A stretch of DNA of 64,000 nt, from positions 16,990-80,989 of the forward strand of contig JANMAT010000133.1 in NCBI GenBank assembly GCA_031359995.1, in the 5' to 3' direction. This document shows positions 50,641 to 60,154 of the stretch, piece by piece; position 1 is the stretch's first letter; every line of letters starts with the position of its first letter. The translations under genes were made by a program, and so were the position numbers. Below the pieces are notes generated by a model that did not search any database, was not told the origin of the DNA, and worked only from the letters and a program-made list of their open reading frames with translations. This stretch comes from JANMAT01 sp031359995. Its GTDB lineage: Bacteria; Actinomycetota; Acidimicrobiia; Acidimicrobiales; Ilumatobacteraceae.

Positions 50641-51957
50641 ATGGCAGGCGTTCGGCGCTCCTTGGCGATAGGTTTTAGCATTGCACTGGCCGCCGTGGGC
50701 ATGTCTGCTCACGTCGATGCGGCCCCACAAGCGTTCGATCCAGCCGTTCCTCCATCCCAGACGACGCCGGTGCAGCTTCAGAGAAACGCATTCGATCGGC
50801 TCGTTCATTCGCTAGCGGACAATCAGCGCAGCGTCGCTTGGTACGATTCGGTGGATGACTCGACACATCTACCAGTGGTTGGGCTGACACCTGCCGAGAT
50901 GTCCGCCATTCGGTCCACGTATGAACGGGAGATGCCAACTAAACTTGTCATTGAGGTTGGCGATACCTCGGTCTCTCAGCTTGAGACTATCCGCGACCTC
51001 GTGCTTGCAAGGTTGGCACCATATACTACAAAAGATCCAAAGGATGTTGCGGGCGGTCGAGCCTTCGCGGGACTATCGACCGATCGCGGAAAATCCTTTG
51101 TTGACCTCCATGTCACACCCATATTTGAAGCGACCGCGACGGCGATTCTGAGGTCACTGTCCTCAGAGGAACTCGCCGGACGCGATGCGTCGATCATTCA
51201 CGTGACGGTAGCGCCGCTCGACAGAGCCGAGAACTGGAGCGGACCCCCGCTCGACTCCGGCGATTGGATCCTTCTCAGCCCTCAAACCAGCGCTTCCTGT
51301 TCTGCCGGCTACATCCTGGGGCCACAGACGTACTGGGGAATTACCGCCGGCCATTGTCAGGGCGTAAACAATACAAATAACACAGTGTACTGGACCAATT
51401 CTGCCGGTACCGGGCTCCTGCAAGCCATTTCCCCTGGCGCTGGGTGGACCAACTACACGACCGGTTCGAACAACTCGGTTGCCAACGACGTAACGGCGTA
51501 TGGCGTTCCATTTGGTTCATGGCAGCCGTATTCATACTCAGTTTGGTCGGGTGTACCGCTCGTGCGGTATTCGAGCACTGCGGCTCGAAATGTTCGTGGC
51601 GTTCGCACCGCCGAGGCCAACATGGTGATTGGCCTGCAGCTGTGCCACTCGGGATGGGGATCGAAGGCCGAAAAGTGCGGGACTGTCACCGGTCAGAACT
51701 TCCAGGACTATCAGTACATCGCTAACGGCAGTACCCGTACCATCGACGGCGTGTACTCTGCAAACTACTCAAGCTCCACCGGCGACAGTGGCGGTCCTGT
51801 CTTCTGGAAGTGGACCTACGCGTACGTCGGAGACGCCGAACCGACGGGAGCGCACCTCAGTGGTCCTAGCGGAGGAGGGTCCGGAAATCGCTACTTCGAG
51901 ACAATGCAGGACATCGAGGCACTGTTGGGACGTTATACAGTTGCACAGGCGGCGTAG
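50641..51957 (+). CDS. Secreted S1 (streptogrisin/trypsin-like) serine protease with N-terminal prodomain
   Basis: A 438-residue preproprotein. Signal peptide is residues 1-28 (basic MAGVRRS, then hydrophobic, cleaved after DAA). The prodomain, about residues 45-195, holds NQRSVAWYDS, HLPVVG and GLSTDRGKS. The catalytic domain has His238 in TAGHC, Asp283 in NDV and Ser383 in GDSGGP, with likely disulphides C220-C239 and C335-C346. ATG 50641 follows GGGAG. Codon use is noticeably less GC-rich than neighbouring genes, suggesting transfer. Cotranscribed with the prodomain-like lipoprotein. Confidence 0.85.
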   Translation: MAGVRRSLAIGFSIALAAVGMSAHVDAAPQAFDPAVPPSQTTPVQLQRNAFDRLVHSLADNQRSVAWYDSVDDSTHLPVVGLTPAEMSAIRSTYEREMPTKLVIEVGDTSVSQLETIRDLVLARLAPYTTKDPKDVAGGRAFAGLSTDRGKSFVDLHVTPIFEATATAILRSLSSEELAGRDASIIHVTVAPLDRAENWSGPPLDSGDWILLSPQTSASCSAGYILGPQTYWGITAGHCQGVNNTNNTVYWTNSAGTGLLQAISPGAGWTNYTTGSNNSVANDVTAYGVPFGSWQPYSYSVWSGVPLVRYSSTAARNVRGVRTAEANMVIGLQLCHSGWGSKAEKCGTVTGQNFQDYQYIANGSTRTIDGVYSANYSSSTGDSGGPVFWKWTYAYVGDAEPTGAHLSGPSGGGSGNRYFETMQDIEALLGRYTVAQAA

Positions 51958-52489
51958 TTTCGTTCTAATCGGAGTCGTCCTTATAGTTTTCTTGCCGAGC
52001 TGCTCAGCGAGCTCCGTTGGTACGCTGAAACCAGCGTCCGGCCGCGAGGCCGCGACGGCGTTTGTTGAGTCCGTAGGCGCCGATCAACGGTCGGTGGCGT
52101 GGACCGATCCAGCAACGGGTGTTGTTCACTTGCCTGTTGTCGGTGTGGCAGACCAGAAGCTGACAGACTTGAAACTGGCATCCAGCAAGTTTGGCGTTGA
52201 AATCGACAGCGGAGACTGGTCGATCCGCCAGCTCGAACATGCCCGAGACGTGTTACTAGAGCGCCTTCACTCAGCAGTTGGTGACAAAGTCCTTGGCTCT
52301 GGGCTGTCGAGCGATCGTGGCCGGTCAAGGCTTGTCGTACGCGTGACCCGCGAGGCGGAGCGCACGGCGCAGGCAGTGGTCACCGACCTTCGAGCCGATG
52401 CTCTCGGGGGAGTCGATCCAGCCGTCATTCGACTCGAGGCTGGCGAGATTGACGTGGCAGAGCCTGGACCATCATCAGCGAATTCCTAG
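51941..52489 (+). CDS. Lipoprotein homologous to the prodomain of the upstream protease
   Basis: A 182-residue protein. TTG start 17 bp inside the end of the protease gene. The signal MHRRRSFVLIGVVLIVFLPS ends in a lipobox-like LPSC with lipidated Cys21, although Pro at -2 is unusual. The mature part repeats the protease prodomain motifs in order: DQRSVAWTD, HLPVVGV, a QLE/RD..L.RL helix, GLSSDRGRS, then a V-VT-E-A-A pattern and L-GGVDPAVI. There is no protease domain. It is probably anchored outside the membrane and acts as an inhibitor, chaperone or immunity factor of the protease. Confidence 0.75.
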   Translation: MHRRRSFVLIGVVLIVFLPSCSASSVGTLKPASGREAATAFVESVGADQRSVAWTDPATGVVHLPVVGVADQKLTDLKLASSKFGVEIDSGDWSIRQLEHARDVLLERLHSAVGDKVLGSGLSSDRGRSRLVVRVTREAERTAQAVVTDLRADALGGVDPAVIRLEAGEIDVAEPGPSSANS

Positions 52490-52741
52490 CAGGCGCCTCG
52501 CAGCGGGTTGAGCTGGCGTTCATGGCGCGCGTGTGCAATACCGGCCTTCAGACCGGAGCGGGCGAGGCGTGATGGTCCCAGGCGCAGTGGAAGAGCGCTC
52601 TGCTGGTGAGTACGCGCCCCCGTCCGAAAGCGACCGCATCCGCGTGCGCCCAAGGCCCAGGGATTCTCCTTGCAGGCCGATGCCGAGGTCGAGGTCACGT
52701 ACCGGCACGCGCTCGACGCCGTGCTGGTGTCCGGCACGGTG

Positions 52742-53119
52742 AGGTCGCTCCAGTACCGGAGGTGCACGATCGCCCGCTGTCTGACCGTGAGCGGCCGCAA
52801 CGCGATCCGAACCTCGATGGCGCCCAGCTCCGCGGTGCGAGGATCAACCTCCGGACGAGGACCAGCTTTGATCTCACGAGCGAGGCGTCGTTGGGTAGCG
52901 CGACGGTCCTTCGCCGCGTGGTTCACCATGGCCCGGTAGACGTAGGCCCGTTTGTTCGGCACGACGGCCAGGCTGCCGATGCGAACACCGTGACAATCGT
53001 GTCGACGAGCAGATCCTCGGCACCGGATGGCCCGACCAGCGTGTTCGCGAAGTGCACGAGCTCAGCGGCGTACTTCTCGTAGAACTCGGCATCGTCGGCC
53101 CGCAACACGGTGATGTAAC
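52742..53119 (-). pseudogene. Decayed ECF sigma gene, relative of the one at 47369-47842
   Basis: The minus strand reads TVLRADDAEFYEKYAAELVH and PSGAEDLLVDTIVTVFAS, then, after a one-base deletion near 52965, the next frame continues with RAYVYRAMVNHAAKDRRATQ and LTVRQRAIVHLRYWSDLTV. The start codon has changed from ATG (as in the intact relative) to ATC, and the C-terminal 25 residues are lost. Start region and flank resemble the intact gene base by base. Clearly a pseudogene by duplication. The 52490-52741 stretch between it and the lipoprotein has no recognisable gene. Confidence 0.75.
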
Positions 53120-53199
53120 CCCGCTGCCCACGGTATCCCCGCCACGCCTCGGGCTCTCGCCCCAACGGCGTCCGACCGGTGCCGTCCAGTGCCGGTTCG

Positions 53200-53345
53200 A
53201 ACAGGTCCACACCGACCACGCCAATGAACTCCGCCGAGCCTTCGCCCGCAAGCCGCAAGCCGTCTACGACAGCCGAGACCTCGCCGACAGCGAAGCACGG
53301 ATCTGCGCCGAGGCAGCCCGCCGCCTCACCACCGTAGCTGCCGTC
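53200..53345 (+). pseudogene. C-terminal fragment of a HEPN-like gene
   Basis: The plus strand reads FEQVHTDHANELRRAFARKP, then QAVYDSRDLADSEARI and AARRLTTVAAVEP, resembling the C-terminal quarter of the HEPN-like protein whose truncated N-terminal relative lies at 48579-48905. The overlapping segment, EQVHTDHANELRR here and EQVDTDQANQLRR there, shows they are paralogues, not two halves of one gene. The 5' part is absent. Confidence 0.45.
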
Positions 53346-53708
53346 GAGCCAGCTCAGACCCATCGGTCGACCGTCGCTGCAAGCTCGGCCTGGCGCCGAG
53401 GGCCCGCCAGTTCGACGCCATCGTCGACACCCACCGACCAACCTCCCGTGGTCTGCTTCCAGCTGGCGCAACCGCACAGTTCGGCGCAGGACGACCCCGG
53501 GCGCTGCGAGCGCTCCCCGGCTGTCCGTCTGGTGCTGTTTCGTGTCGGGTTGTCCGGACTTCGGAGATTTCTCGGTCGAAATTCACCAAAACGCGTGTTG
53601 GCCGACCCAGTTGGGAAGGTGAGGGTCGGCGTCTGCGTGCGTTTCGCTTCACCGGCAGGCTGGTTGGCGCTCCCTCATTAGGTACCGCTGCGGTGACGGG
53701 AGGCCAGG
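53346..53708. other. Stretch without a recognisable gene
   Basis: No frame here has natural composition or a known motif on either strand. The last bases supply the GGGAGG ribosome site of the HTH gene that follows. Confidence 0.5.
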
Positions 53709-54008
53709 ATGACGTTCGCGGACGAGTCGGTAACGGGTTCGGGTTGGCCCGACTTCTTGCGGGTGGAGCAGGCGGCGCGCATCTTGCAGATCGGGCGCAC
53801 GGTCGCGTACGCGCAGGCCCGCGAGTACCTGGCCACGGATGGCGCTGTCGGGCTGCCGGTGATCCGGATCGGCAAGCAGTTGCGGGTCCCGCGTGTCCTG
53901 CTCGAGCAGTGGTTGGGCGGTCCACTCACGCCACCGGCACCGAAGGCCCCGGCCCGCCCGGTGCAGCGGCATCTGCGACCGGCTCCTGACTTCCGGCCCG
54001 AGCGGTAG
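53709..54008 (+). CDS. Excisionase/AlpA-like helix-turn-helix protein
   Basis: A 99-residue protein. LRVEQAARILQIGRTVAYAQ and VIRIGKQLRVPRVLLEQWLG form the winged MerR-like HTH of excisionase family (Xis/AlpA) proteins. The start follows GGGAGG. It precedes the relaxase gene, so it probably belonged to the same mobile element, regulating transfer or excision. Confidence 0.75.
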   Translation: MTFADESVTGSGWPDFLRVEQAARILQIGRTVAYAQAREYLATDGAVGLPVIRIGKQLRVPRVLLEQWLGGPLTPPAPKAPARPVQRHLRPAPDFRPER

Positions 54009-54091
54009 GCGGCGGTGATGATCTCCCGGGACGCACCGCAGGGGCGCGTGGGTGTCGTGACAGACGGGTGCACAGACACGGGAGTGTGTGG

Positions 54092-57000
54092 ATGACCGTG
54101 CGGGTGACGACCTTGAAGACGGCCACTGCGGGTGCGTACTACGTGGAGCAGTTGCCGAGCTACTACCTCGACAGCGGCGAGCCCCGCGGGCTCTGGTTCG
54201 GTGACGGCGCCGCCCGACTCGGTCTCGTCGGTGAGGTCGACGACGACGCCTTCCTGGCGCTGATGGCCGGCATGGACCCGCGTCGGCCGGAGCGGGCGTT
54301 GGGGCGCCGCTACGACGACGACTCGGTCCGCGGGTTCGATGATGACGTGCTCGGCCCCGAAGTCCGTGAGCGTCTTGTGGGCCCTCGGCGACGACCACAC
54401 CCGGGGCGAGGTCCTCGCCGCCCACGACGCCGCCGTCGAAGCGATGGTCGGCTGGGTCGAGCGCCATGCCCACACCCGCTACCGGATCGGTGGCGAGGTC
54501 GCCGTGGTCGATGCCGAAGGCGTGATCGCGGCCCTGTTCCGCCAGCACATCAGCCGCGCCCTGGATCCTCAGCTCCACACCCATGTGGTGATCGCCAACC
54601 GTGTCGTGTCCCCGGATGGGCGGTGGCTGGCCTTGGACGCCCGGACGATCAAGTACGACCAGCGCACCCTGTCCGCCCTCTACCACGCCGGCCTCCGGGC
54701 GGAGCTGACCGATCGGCTCGGTGTCCGCTGGCACCAGCCGGAGCGGGGCATCGCGGAACTGGCCGACATAGGGGAGGTGGTGCGGGTGGAGTTCTCGCAA
54801 CGCACCGGGCAGGTGGAGCGCCGCATCGCCGACAAGCTCGACCGGTTCACCGACACGATGGAGCGTGAGCCGACCGTGCGGGAACGCTGGCGACTCGAAC
54901 GCGAAGCCGTGACCGACAGTCGCCCGGCCAAACCCCACGGTGTGAACGCCACCGGCCTGCACGCGGGGTGGGCCGAGCAGGTTCACACCCTCGGTCTCGA
55001 CCCTTCACACCTCGTCGCCACCACCGTTCACACCATCGCACCGAGCGCCTTGCCGCGGCGTGTGAACGCCCTGGTCGAGCAGTGGGCGTCGGGGCGCTCA
55101 CCGAGCAGCAGTCGACGTGGCGACCGGCCGAGATCGTCCGCGAGGTCGCCGCCGCGGTGCCGACCACGACCGGGATGCCGGCCGGGGCACTGAGTGTGTG
55201 GTTGGACCGCACGAGTGTGCGGTTGGCAACCGAGGAGTGTGTTGACGTGTCCCACCCTGTGCCGGCTGGTGCACTCCTGCGCCGCAATGGCCGACCCGTG
55301 ACTGAGGCGGCCGTCGACCGTGCGCTCACGACCCAGGCGATCCTCGACCAGGAAGCCGCCCTCATCGACTGGGTCGACCGGCGCCTCGTCCACGACGGCA
55401 CCGACCACCCCCACGCCACCGACCGCGCCGAGCGGGCATTGAGTGTCGGGCAGGCCCACACGGCGGCCGCGACAGCGGGGCATGCCGACATCGTCCTCGT
55501 CGTCGGACCGGCCGGCACCGGCAAGACCACCGCCCTCACCCCCGCCGTCGATCAGCTCCGCGCCGATGGTCGGGCCGTGTTCGGAGTCGCCCCCTCCGCC
55601 ACCGCCGCCGAGGTCCTCGCCGCTGAGACCGGCGTCGCGGCTGACACGATCGACAAGCTCCTCATCGAACACCGCCTGCCCCGCCCACCCGACCACGTCT
55701 ACGACCTCCCGGTCGGGGCCACCGTGATCGTCGATTTATGCCGACATCGGCATAAGTCGACGAGGCCGGCATGGTCCCCACCCCCAAGCTGGCCGAGCTC
55801 GCCGACCTCGCTGATGTGAAGGGATGGCGGGTGGTGCTGGTCGGTGACCCGTTGCAGTTCTCCGCCGTCGGGCGGGGTGGCATGTTCGGGCTCCTCACCG
55901 AAACCTTCGGCGCCATCGAACTCGACCGTGTTCACCGCTTCAGCCATCCCTGGGAACGAGACGCCAGCCTCCAACTCCGCCGCGGTGACCACACCGTCGT
56001 TGACACCTACGAGGTCCAGGGCCGCCTCCACGGCGGCACCCCCGATGGCATCGAACGCGAAGCCGTGTCGCAATGGTGGCGACACCGCCAAGCCGGCCAC
56101 GACGTCCTCCTCATGGCCCCCACCAACGAGACCGTCCAACGCCTCAACCGACGAGCCCAAACCCTCCGCCTCCGCGCCGGCGAACTCGACCCGGCCGGCC
56201 GCTCGCTCCGGATCGGCGACACGACCCTGCACGTGGGCGACGAGATCGCCACCCGCCACAACGAACGCCAGCTCCGCACCGACCACGGCGAGATGGTCCG
56301 CAACCGCGCCCGATGGACCATCACCCACATCCACCCCGACCACACCCATCACCGCCACCGGCACCCACGGCACCGTCCGGCTCCCCGCCCCCTACGTGCG
56401 AGACCACGTCGAACTCGCCTACGCCAGCACCGGCCACGCCGCCCAAGGCCGCACCGTCGCGCACGCCCTCGTCGTCATCGACAAACCAGCCGACCTGAGG
56501 AACCTCTACGTGCCGATGACCCGCGGGACCGAGAGCAACCACGCCTACCTCGCCACCAGCGGCGAACAGACCGCCCGCGACGTCTTCGCCCAATGCCTCA
56601 GCACCGACTGGATCGACCGCCCCGCCCATGAACGCCACGCCGAGCTGAACGACCGCGAACTCCACCACCCCGGCCTCCTCGACCCCGACCGCCTCCGCCA
56701 GATGCTTGACCAGCGCGAACAGCTGCTCACCACGCTCCACGACGCCCACGAGCAAGCGACGGAGCTGCCACGCCAGCTCGACACGATCACCAGCGAGCGA
56801 GCCGTGGCCGTCAAGGAACTCGACGGCCTCCGCCACCGGTTCGACCAGGCCCACACCGTGATCGCCGACTACGACCGGCCACTCAAGCGACGCCGCCACG
56901 CCGACGACCTGGCCACCGCCCAACAAGCCGCCGCCACCCTCCCCACCGAGAGCGACCGGGCCGAAGCCCGGGTCACGGCGCTCGACCAGCGGGCCGCGGC

Positions 57001-57352
57001 GCTCCGCGGCACGCTCGAGGAAGCCCGCGGCGTAATCGCCGGCCGAGACGACATCGACCGCCAAGTCGCCCGACTCGACACCACCCTCGACCGAGACGTC
57101 CACGCCCGAGCCCGCCACGCCCGCCTGGCCCCAACCGACGACCTCACCGCCACCCTCGGCCCGCGACCCACCCAACCCGCCGCCGCCCGAACCTGGGACC
57201 AACAAGCCGGCGAACTCGCCCAACACGCCGCCGCCTACCCGGCATCGCCCTCGCTGACCGACCTGCTCGTCGACCTCGGCGAACACTCACTCGACATCTC
57301 GCCGTCTGCCTCCTTCCGTGGGCTCGACGACGGCATCGACCTCGACCTGTAA
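54092..57352 (+). pseudogene. MobF (TrwC/TraI-type) relaxase-helicase gene, broken
   Basis: A conjugative relaxase of about 1080 codons read in four pieces. The N-terminus (GAYYVEQLPSYYL) has the catalytic tyrosines. An extra base near 54340 shifts to the frame with TCSAPKSVSVLWALG and the His triad region LDPQLHTHVV. Another shift near 55085 leads to the helicase with Walker A VVGPAGTGKTTAL. A 26-bp insertion at 55735-55760 breaks Walker B (VIVDEAGM is restored if it is removed). A last shift near 56345 leads to ASTGHAAQGRTVAHALVV and a coiled C-terminus. Not functional as sequenced. Confidence 0.85.
55730..55760. repeat. Palindromic insertion flanked by 5-bp direct repeats
   Basis: GTCGA at 55730-55734 is repeated at 55756-55760. 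Between them is one T and a perfect inverted repeat, TTATGCCGA (55736-55744), CA, TCGGCATAA (55747-55755). Removing 26 bp (one direct repeat plus 21 bp) restores the relaxase frame and the exact Walker B sequence GTCGACGAGGCC (VDEA). This is the signature of a transposition target duplication around a very short palindromic element or an excision remnant of a larger one. Confidence 0.7.
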
Positions 57353-57388
57353 GCACCGGCCGATTGCGCAACCTGCGATCATGACTGC

Positions 57389-57832
57389 ATGGGTAAGGGC
57401 AGGATCTCCCGCTTGCTCGGCGCCGCAGCCGGAGCGCTCCTGCTGGCCAGCTGCTCGTCGGAGTCGTTCCCCGCGACGCCGCCAGCGCTTGTCCACCCGA
57501 CGTCTCTCCCGCCCACGGTGGTCGGCTTGTCGATCAGCAAGCTGCGCGTCGAGCCATGGCCGGAGGGATCGGTCGTCGAGAGTCAGGAGCACGGGCCGCC
57601 CGGCTGGACGAGCCCGTACTACGGCGAGCGGTTCCTGGCCGCCGTCACCGCGCTCGGCACACCGCTTCCGATGCCGCTCCCGCAACCCAAGCATTGCAAG
57701 GGCGGCACAGTGACCCGCACGGTCGTCCTCGAGCTCGACGATCACACCGAGATCGCCTACGGCCCCTGCACCCGCCCGAAGCAGGTTGAGAAGGCCCTGG
57801 CGGCGCTCTTTGACGACCCGCCGCGGGATTGA
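57389..57832 (+). CDS. Small lipoprotein of unknown function
   Basis: A 147-residue protein. Signal with lipobox LLASC (Cys near residue 22), then a Ser/Pro-rich stretch and a compact beta-rich domain with two later cysteines (HCKGG, YGPCTRP). No family recognised. Located just after the relaxase remnant. Confidence 0.65.
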   Translation: MGKGRISRLLGAAAGALLLASCSSESFPATPPALVHPTSLPPTVVGLSISKLRVEPWPEGSVVESQEHGPPGWTSPYYGERFLAAVTALGTPLPMPLPQPKHCKGGTVTRTVVLELDDHTEIAYGPCTRPKQVEKALAALFDDPPRD

Positions 57833-57861
57833 GCGTGCCACCGCAGAGGCTTCGATCAGGT

Positions 57862-59469
57862 TCACCAGGCGACCGACTGGAACGGTCCCATGGCGACGAC
57901 TCGGGCGACACCGCCTGGTGCGGCCATCCCCACCGCACCGTCCCATGTCAGCAGCAACAGCGTTGCCGCATCGCGGTCGAATTGCGCGACCAGGACGGCG
58001 AGATCGGTCGTGAGAAGCACTTCGCCTTCGTCCGCTCCGAAGCGACAGCGCACGATCGCAGTCGCGCCTCCCGACGGGTCGGAGCGGGCAAGGACCAAGC
58101 CATCACCGGTAGGGGTCTGGCGAGCGAACACCGGGTCCATCCCTGGCGTCACACACCCGAGCCGGAGCGGGCTGGCATCCGATCTCTTTGTCGCTCGCGA
58201 CGCATCGAACGTGAGTGCCGTACTGGAGTACTCCGACGACGGATCGGGAGGCATCTGCGCGTAGACGAGCGTGTTGTCGTCGCTCTGCCACCACGGCCCC
58301 GTGGCGCGCAGCGCGCTCGCCGACGCCTCGTCATCGGCGAGTGCGATGCTGTGTTCCGCTCCCGATCCGACGTCGTGGACGACGAGCGAACGGTGGTAGC
58401 AGTCGACGTCGATCGCCGTCCACGCGGCCCGCTGGCCGTCGGGGCTGACTACGGGTTGGTCGCCAGGGCCCCACAGCACCAACGCAGCGCTTCCATCCGT
58501 CGGCACCGCCCCGACCCGCTGTGCACCACAGAACTCGCCCTCGTTCCACGACACGACGGCCATCCGCCGATCAGGTGTGAGCACCACGCCCGACGGCCCC
58601 GTCGCTGGGTACGCCACGCGGATCTGGGCAAGCTGACGCACCACCGCACCTGTCGAGGCGTCGAGCACGACCAACTCTCCCGACCGCCGCCAGGCGACGA
58701 ACTGGCCGGGCGGAAGTGGCGGCCGCGACGCTGTGACCGCAGCCGTCCTCGGCTCGCCAATCGTCGAAGCGGTTGTTGAAGCAGCCGTCGACGAGGGTGC
58801 CGGCGCGACCGATGCTTGGCTGGTAGCCACGCTGGCGCCGTACGACGTGACCGAGGCTGGTGGCGTGTGCGTCGTGAACAACCACGTACCATCAGATGCG
58901 AAGAGGCGGATCAGGTCCCCGTTCGGGACCAGCTCAGGCATCGTCCCGGCGGCCTCGCCGGCGGCGGCTCGGGGCATGTCGGTGCACACGACCGCCCACA
59001 CCTCCTGGCCCGTCGACACCGTGGGCGGCGACAACGCCGACGTCACCTTCGCAACCGTGGCCCGCATCACCGTTGGCGTCTGAGGCTGGCCAAGGCAGTC
59101 CTTCGGCACCACCGCCGGCGGCTGCTCCGAGGCATGCGCGTCGGGGGCGTTGTCCACGAGGACCAGCTGGGCTTCCTTCCAGGTGTACGTGACCGACCGG
59201 CGCGGTGTACCAGTCGTCGTCGCGGTGCCAGGCCCAGACGTGGCCACGCTGCTCGCCGCGGGCACCGGGGCGACACCGGTCCCACCATTCGGCCGGCGCG
59301 CCAAGGCGAGACCACCTACCACCAGCATCGCAGCGACAACCGCCGCGATCGACCGAGCGCGCGCCCGGCGCTGCCGTAGCCGACGACGAACGCGGGCCAG
59401 GTCGGCAACACCGACCGCGGGATCGTCGTTCACCGCGGTGATCGCCGCGCGCCAACGTTCACTCAGCAT
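57862..59469 (-). CDS. Large single-pass membrane partner of an ECF sigma factor (propeller-like)
   Basis: A 535-residue protein: basic cytoplasmic N-terminus (ARVRRRLRQRRARARS), one membrane helix (residues 40-57), a Thr/Ser/Pro linker and a sensor-like outside domain. That domain has blade-like repeats such as GELVVLDASTGAVVRQL, GVVLTPDRRMAVVSWNEG and VVSPDGQRAAWT, as in WD40/TolB-like propellers. The start overlaps the upstream sigma gene by 11 bp. Probably senses an extracytoplasmic signal. Confidence 0.7.
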   Translation of the reverse strand: MLSERWRAAITAVNDDPAVGVADLARVRRRLRQRRARARSIAAVVAAMLVVGGLALARRPNGGTGVAPVPAASSVATSGPGTATTTGTPRRSVTYTWKEAQLVLVDNAPDAHASEQPPAVVPKDCLGQPQTPTVMRATVAKVTSALSPPTVSTGQEVWAVVCTDMPRAAAGEAAGTMPELVPNGDLIRLFASDGTWLFTTHTPPASVTSYGASVATSQASVAPAPSSTAASTTASTIGEPRTAAVTASRPPLPPGQFVAWRRSGELVVLDASTGAVVRQLAQIRVAYPATGPSGVVLTPDRRMAVVSWNEGEFCGAQRVGAVPTDGSAALVLWGPGDQPVVSPDGQRAAWTAIDVDCYHRSLVVHDVGSGAEHSIALADDEASASALRATGPWWQSDDNTLVYAQMPPDPSSEYSSTALTFDASRATKRSDASPLRLGCVTPGMDPVFARQTPTGDGLVLARSDPSGGATAIVRCRFGADEGEVLLTTDLAVLVAQFDRDAATLLLLTWDGAVGMAAPGGVARVVAMGPFQSVAW

Positions 59470-59986
59470 CCCGGCCCCCTCCCGGAGCTTCGGCATCGTC
59501 GTCGAGCAGCGAACGTAGCCGTCGGTGCGCATCGGTCAACGTGCTCGACACCGTCGAGCGCTTGATCTTCAGCGCCTCGGCGATCTCGTCTTGGCTCAGA
59601 CCGGCCACGTGGCGTAGTAGCACGATCCGTCGCTGCTGATCCGGCAAATCGTTCACCAGGCCGAACACCTCACCGGCGGGCGCCGCCAGCGCGGCGACCG
59701 GCCTTACCTTTCGGAGCACCATCCGCTCGAGCGCAGCGCGCCGGGCTCGGCGGCGAACCAGATTGAACGCCACCGTGGTCACCCAGGCCGTGGGTGACTG
59801 CAGGCTCGGGCCACGGTTCCACCTCGCTAGGAGCCGTACGAACGCCTCGTCGGTTGCGTCCGCCGCTACATCAGCCGACCCGCACCAGAGAGCCACGGCG
59901 GCGGCGACCCTGGGCCGCGCTTCGACGTACCAATCGTCGAAGGGCCGATCGGCGGCGACATAGTTCACCTCTCCAGTCATGCCCAT
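59459..59986 (-). CDS. ECF-type RNA polymerase sigma factor
   Basis: A 175-residue sigma factor: region 2 VALWCGSADVAADATDEAFV, then WVTTVAFNLVRRRARRAALE, and region 4 LVNDLPDQQRRIVLLRHVAG followed by LKIKRSTVSSTLTDAHRRL. The exact start is uncertain: ATG 59986, ATG 59980 and GTG 60007 are all possible. Cotranscribed with the propeller-like membrane partner. Confidence 0.82.
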   Translation of the reverse strand: MGMTGEVNYVAADRPFDDWYVEARPRVAAAVALWCGSADVAADATDEAFVRLLARWNRGPSLQSPTAWVTTVAFNLVRRRARRAALERMVLRKVRPVAALAAPAGEVFGLVNDLPDQQRRIVLLRHVAGLSQDEIAEALKIKRSTVSSTLTDAHRRLRSLLDDDAEAPGGGRDAE

Positions 59987-60154
59987 CGCCCGCTCGTCCG
60001 TGACCACGACCCTACAGAGTCACGAGCGCCCCAAAGCGACGAACATGCGCCAGCGGACTCTGGTTCGGGCCCGGCATGGCACGAGAGGGCCTGTCACCGC
60101 GGAAACCTCGGCTCGCCTCTGGACGTCGAGCACGACGCGCTGCACACTCCCCCG

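Noticed and set aside
55730..55760. Regulatory operator inside the relaxase gene
   Set aside because: Direct repeats on both sides and exact restoration of the Walker B codons on removal indicate insertion, not a native control site.
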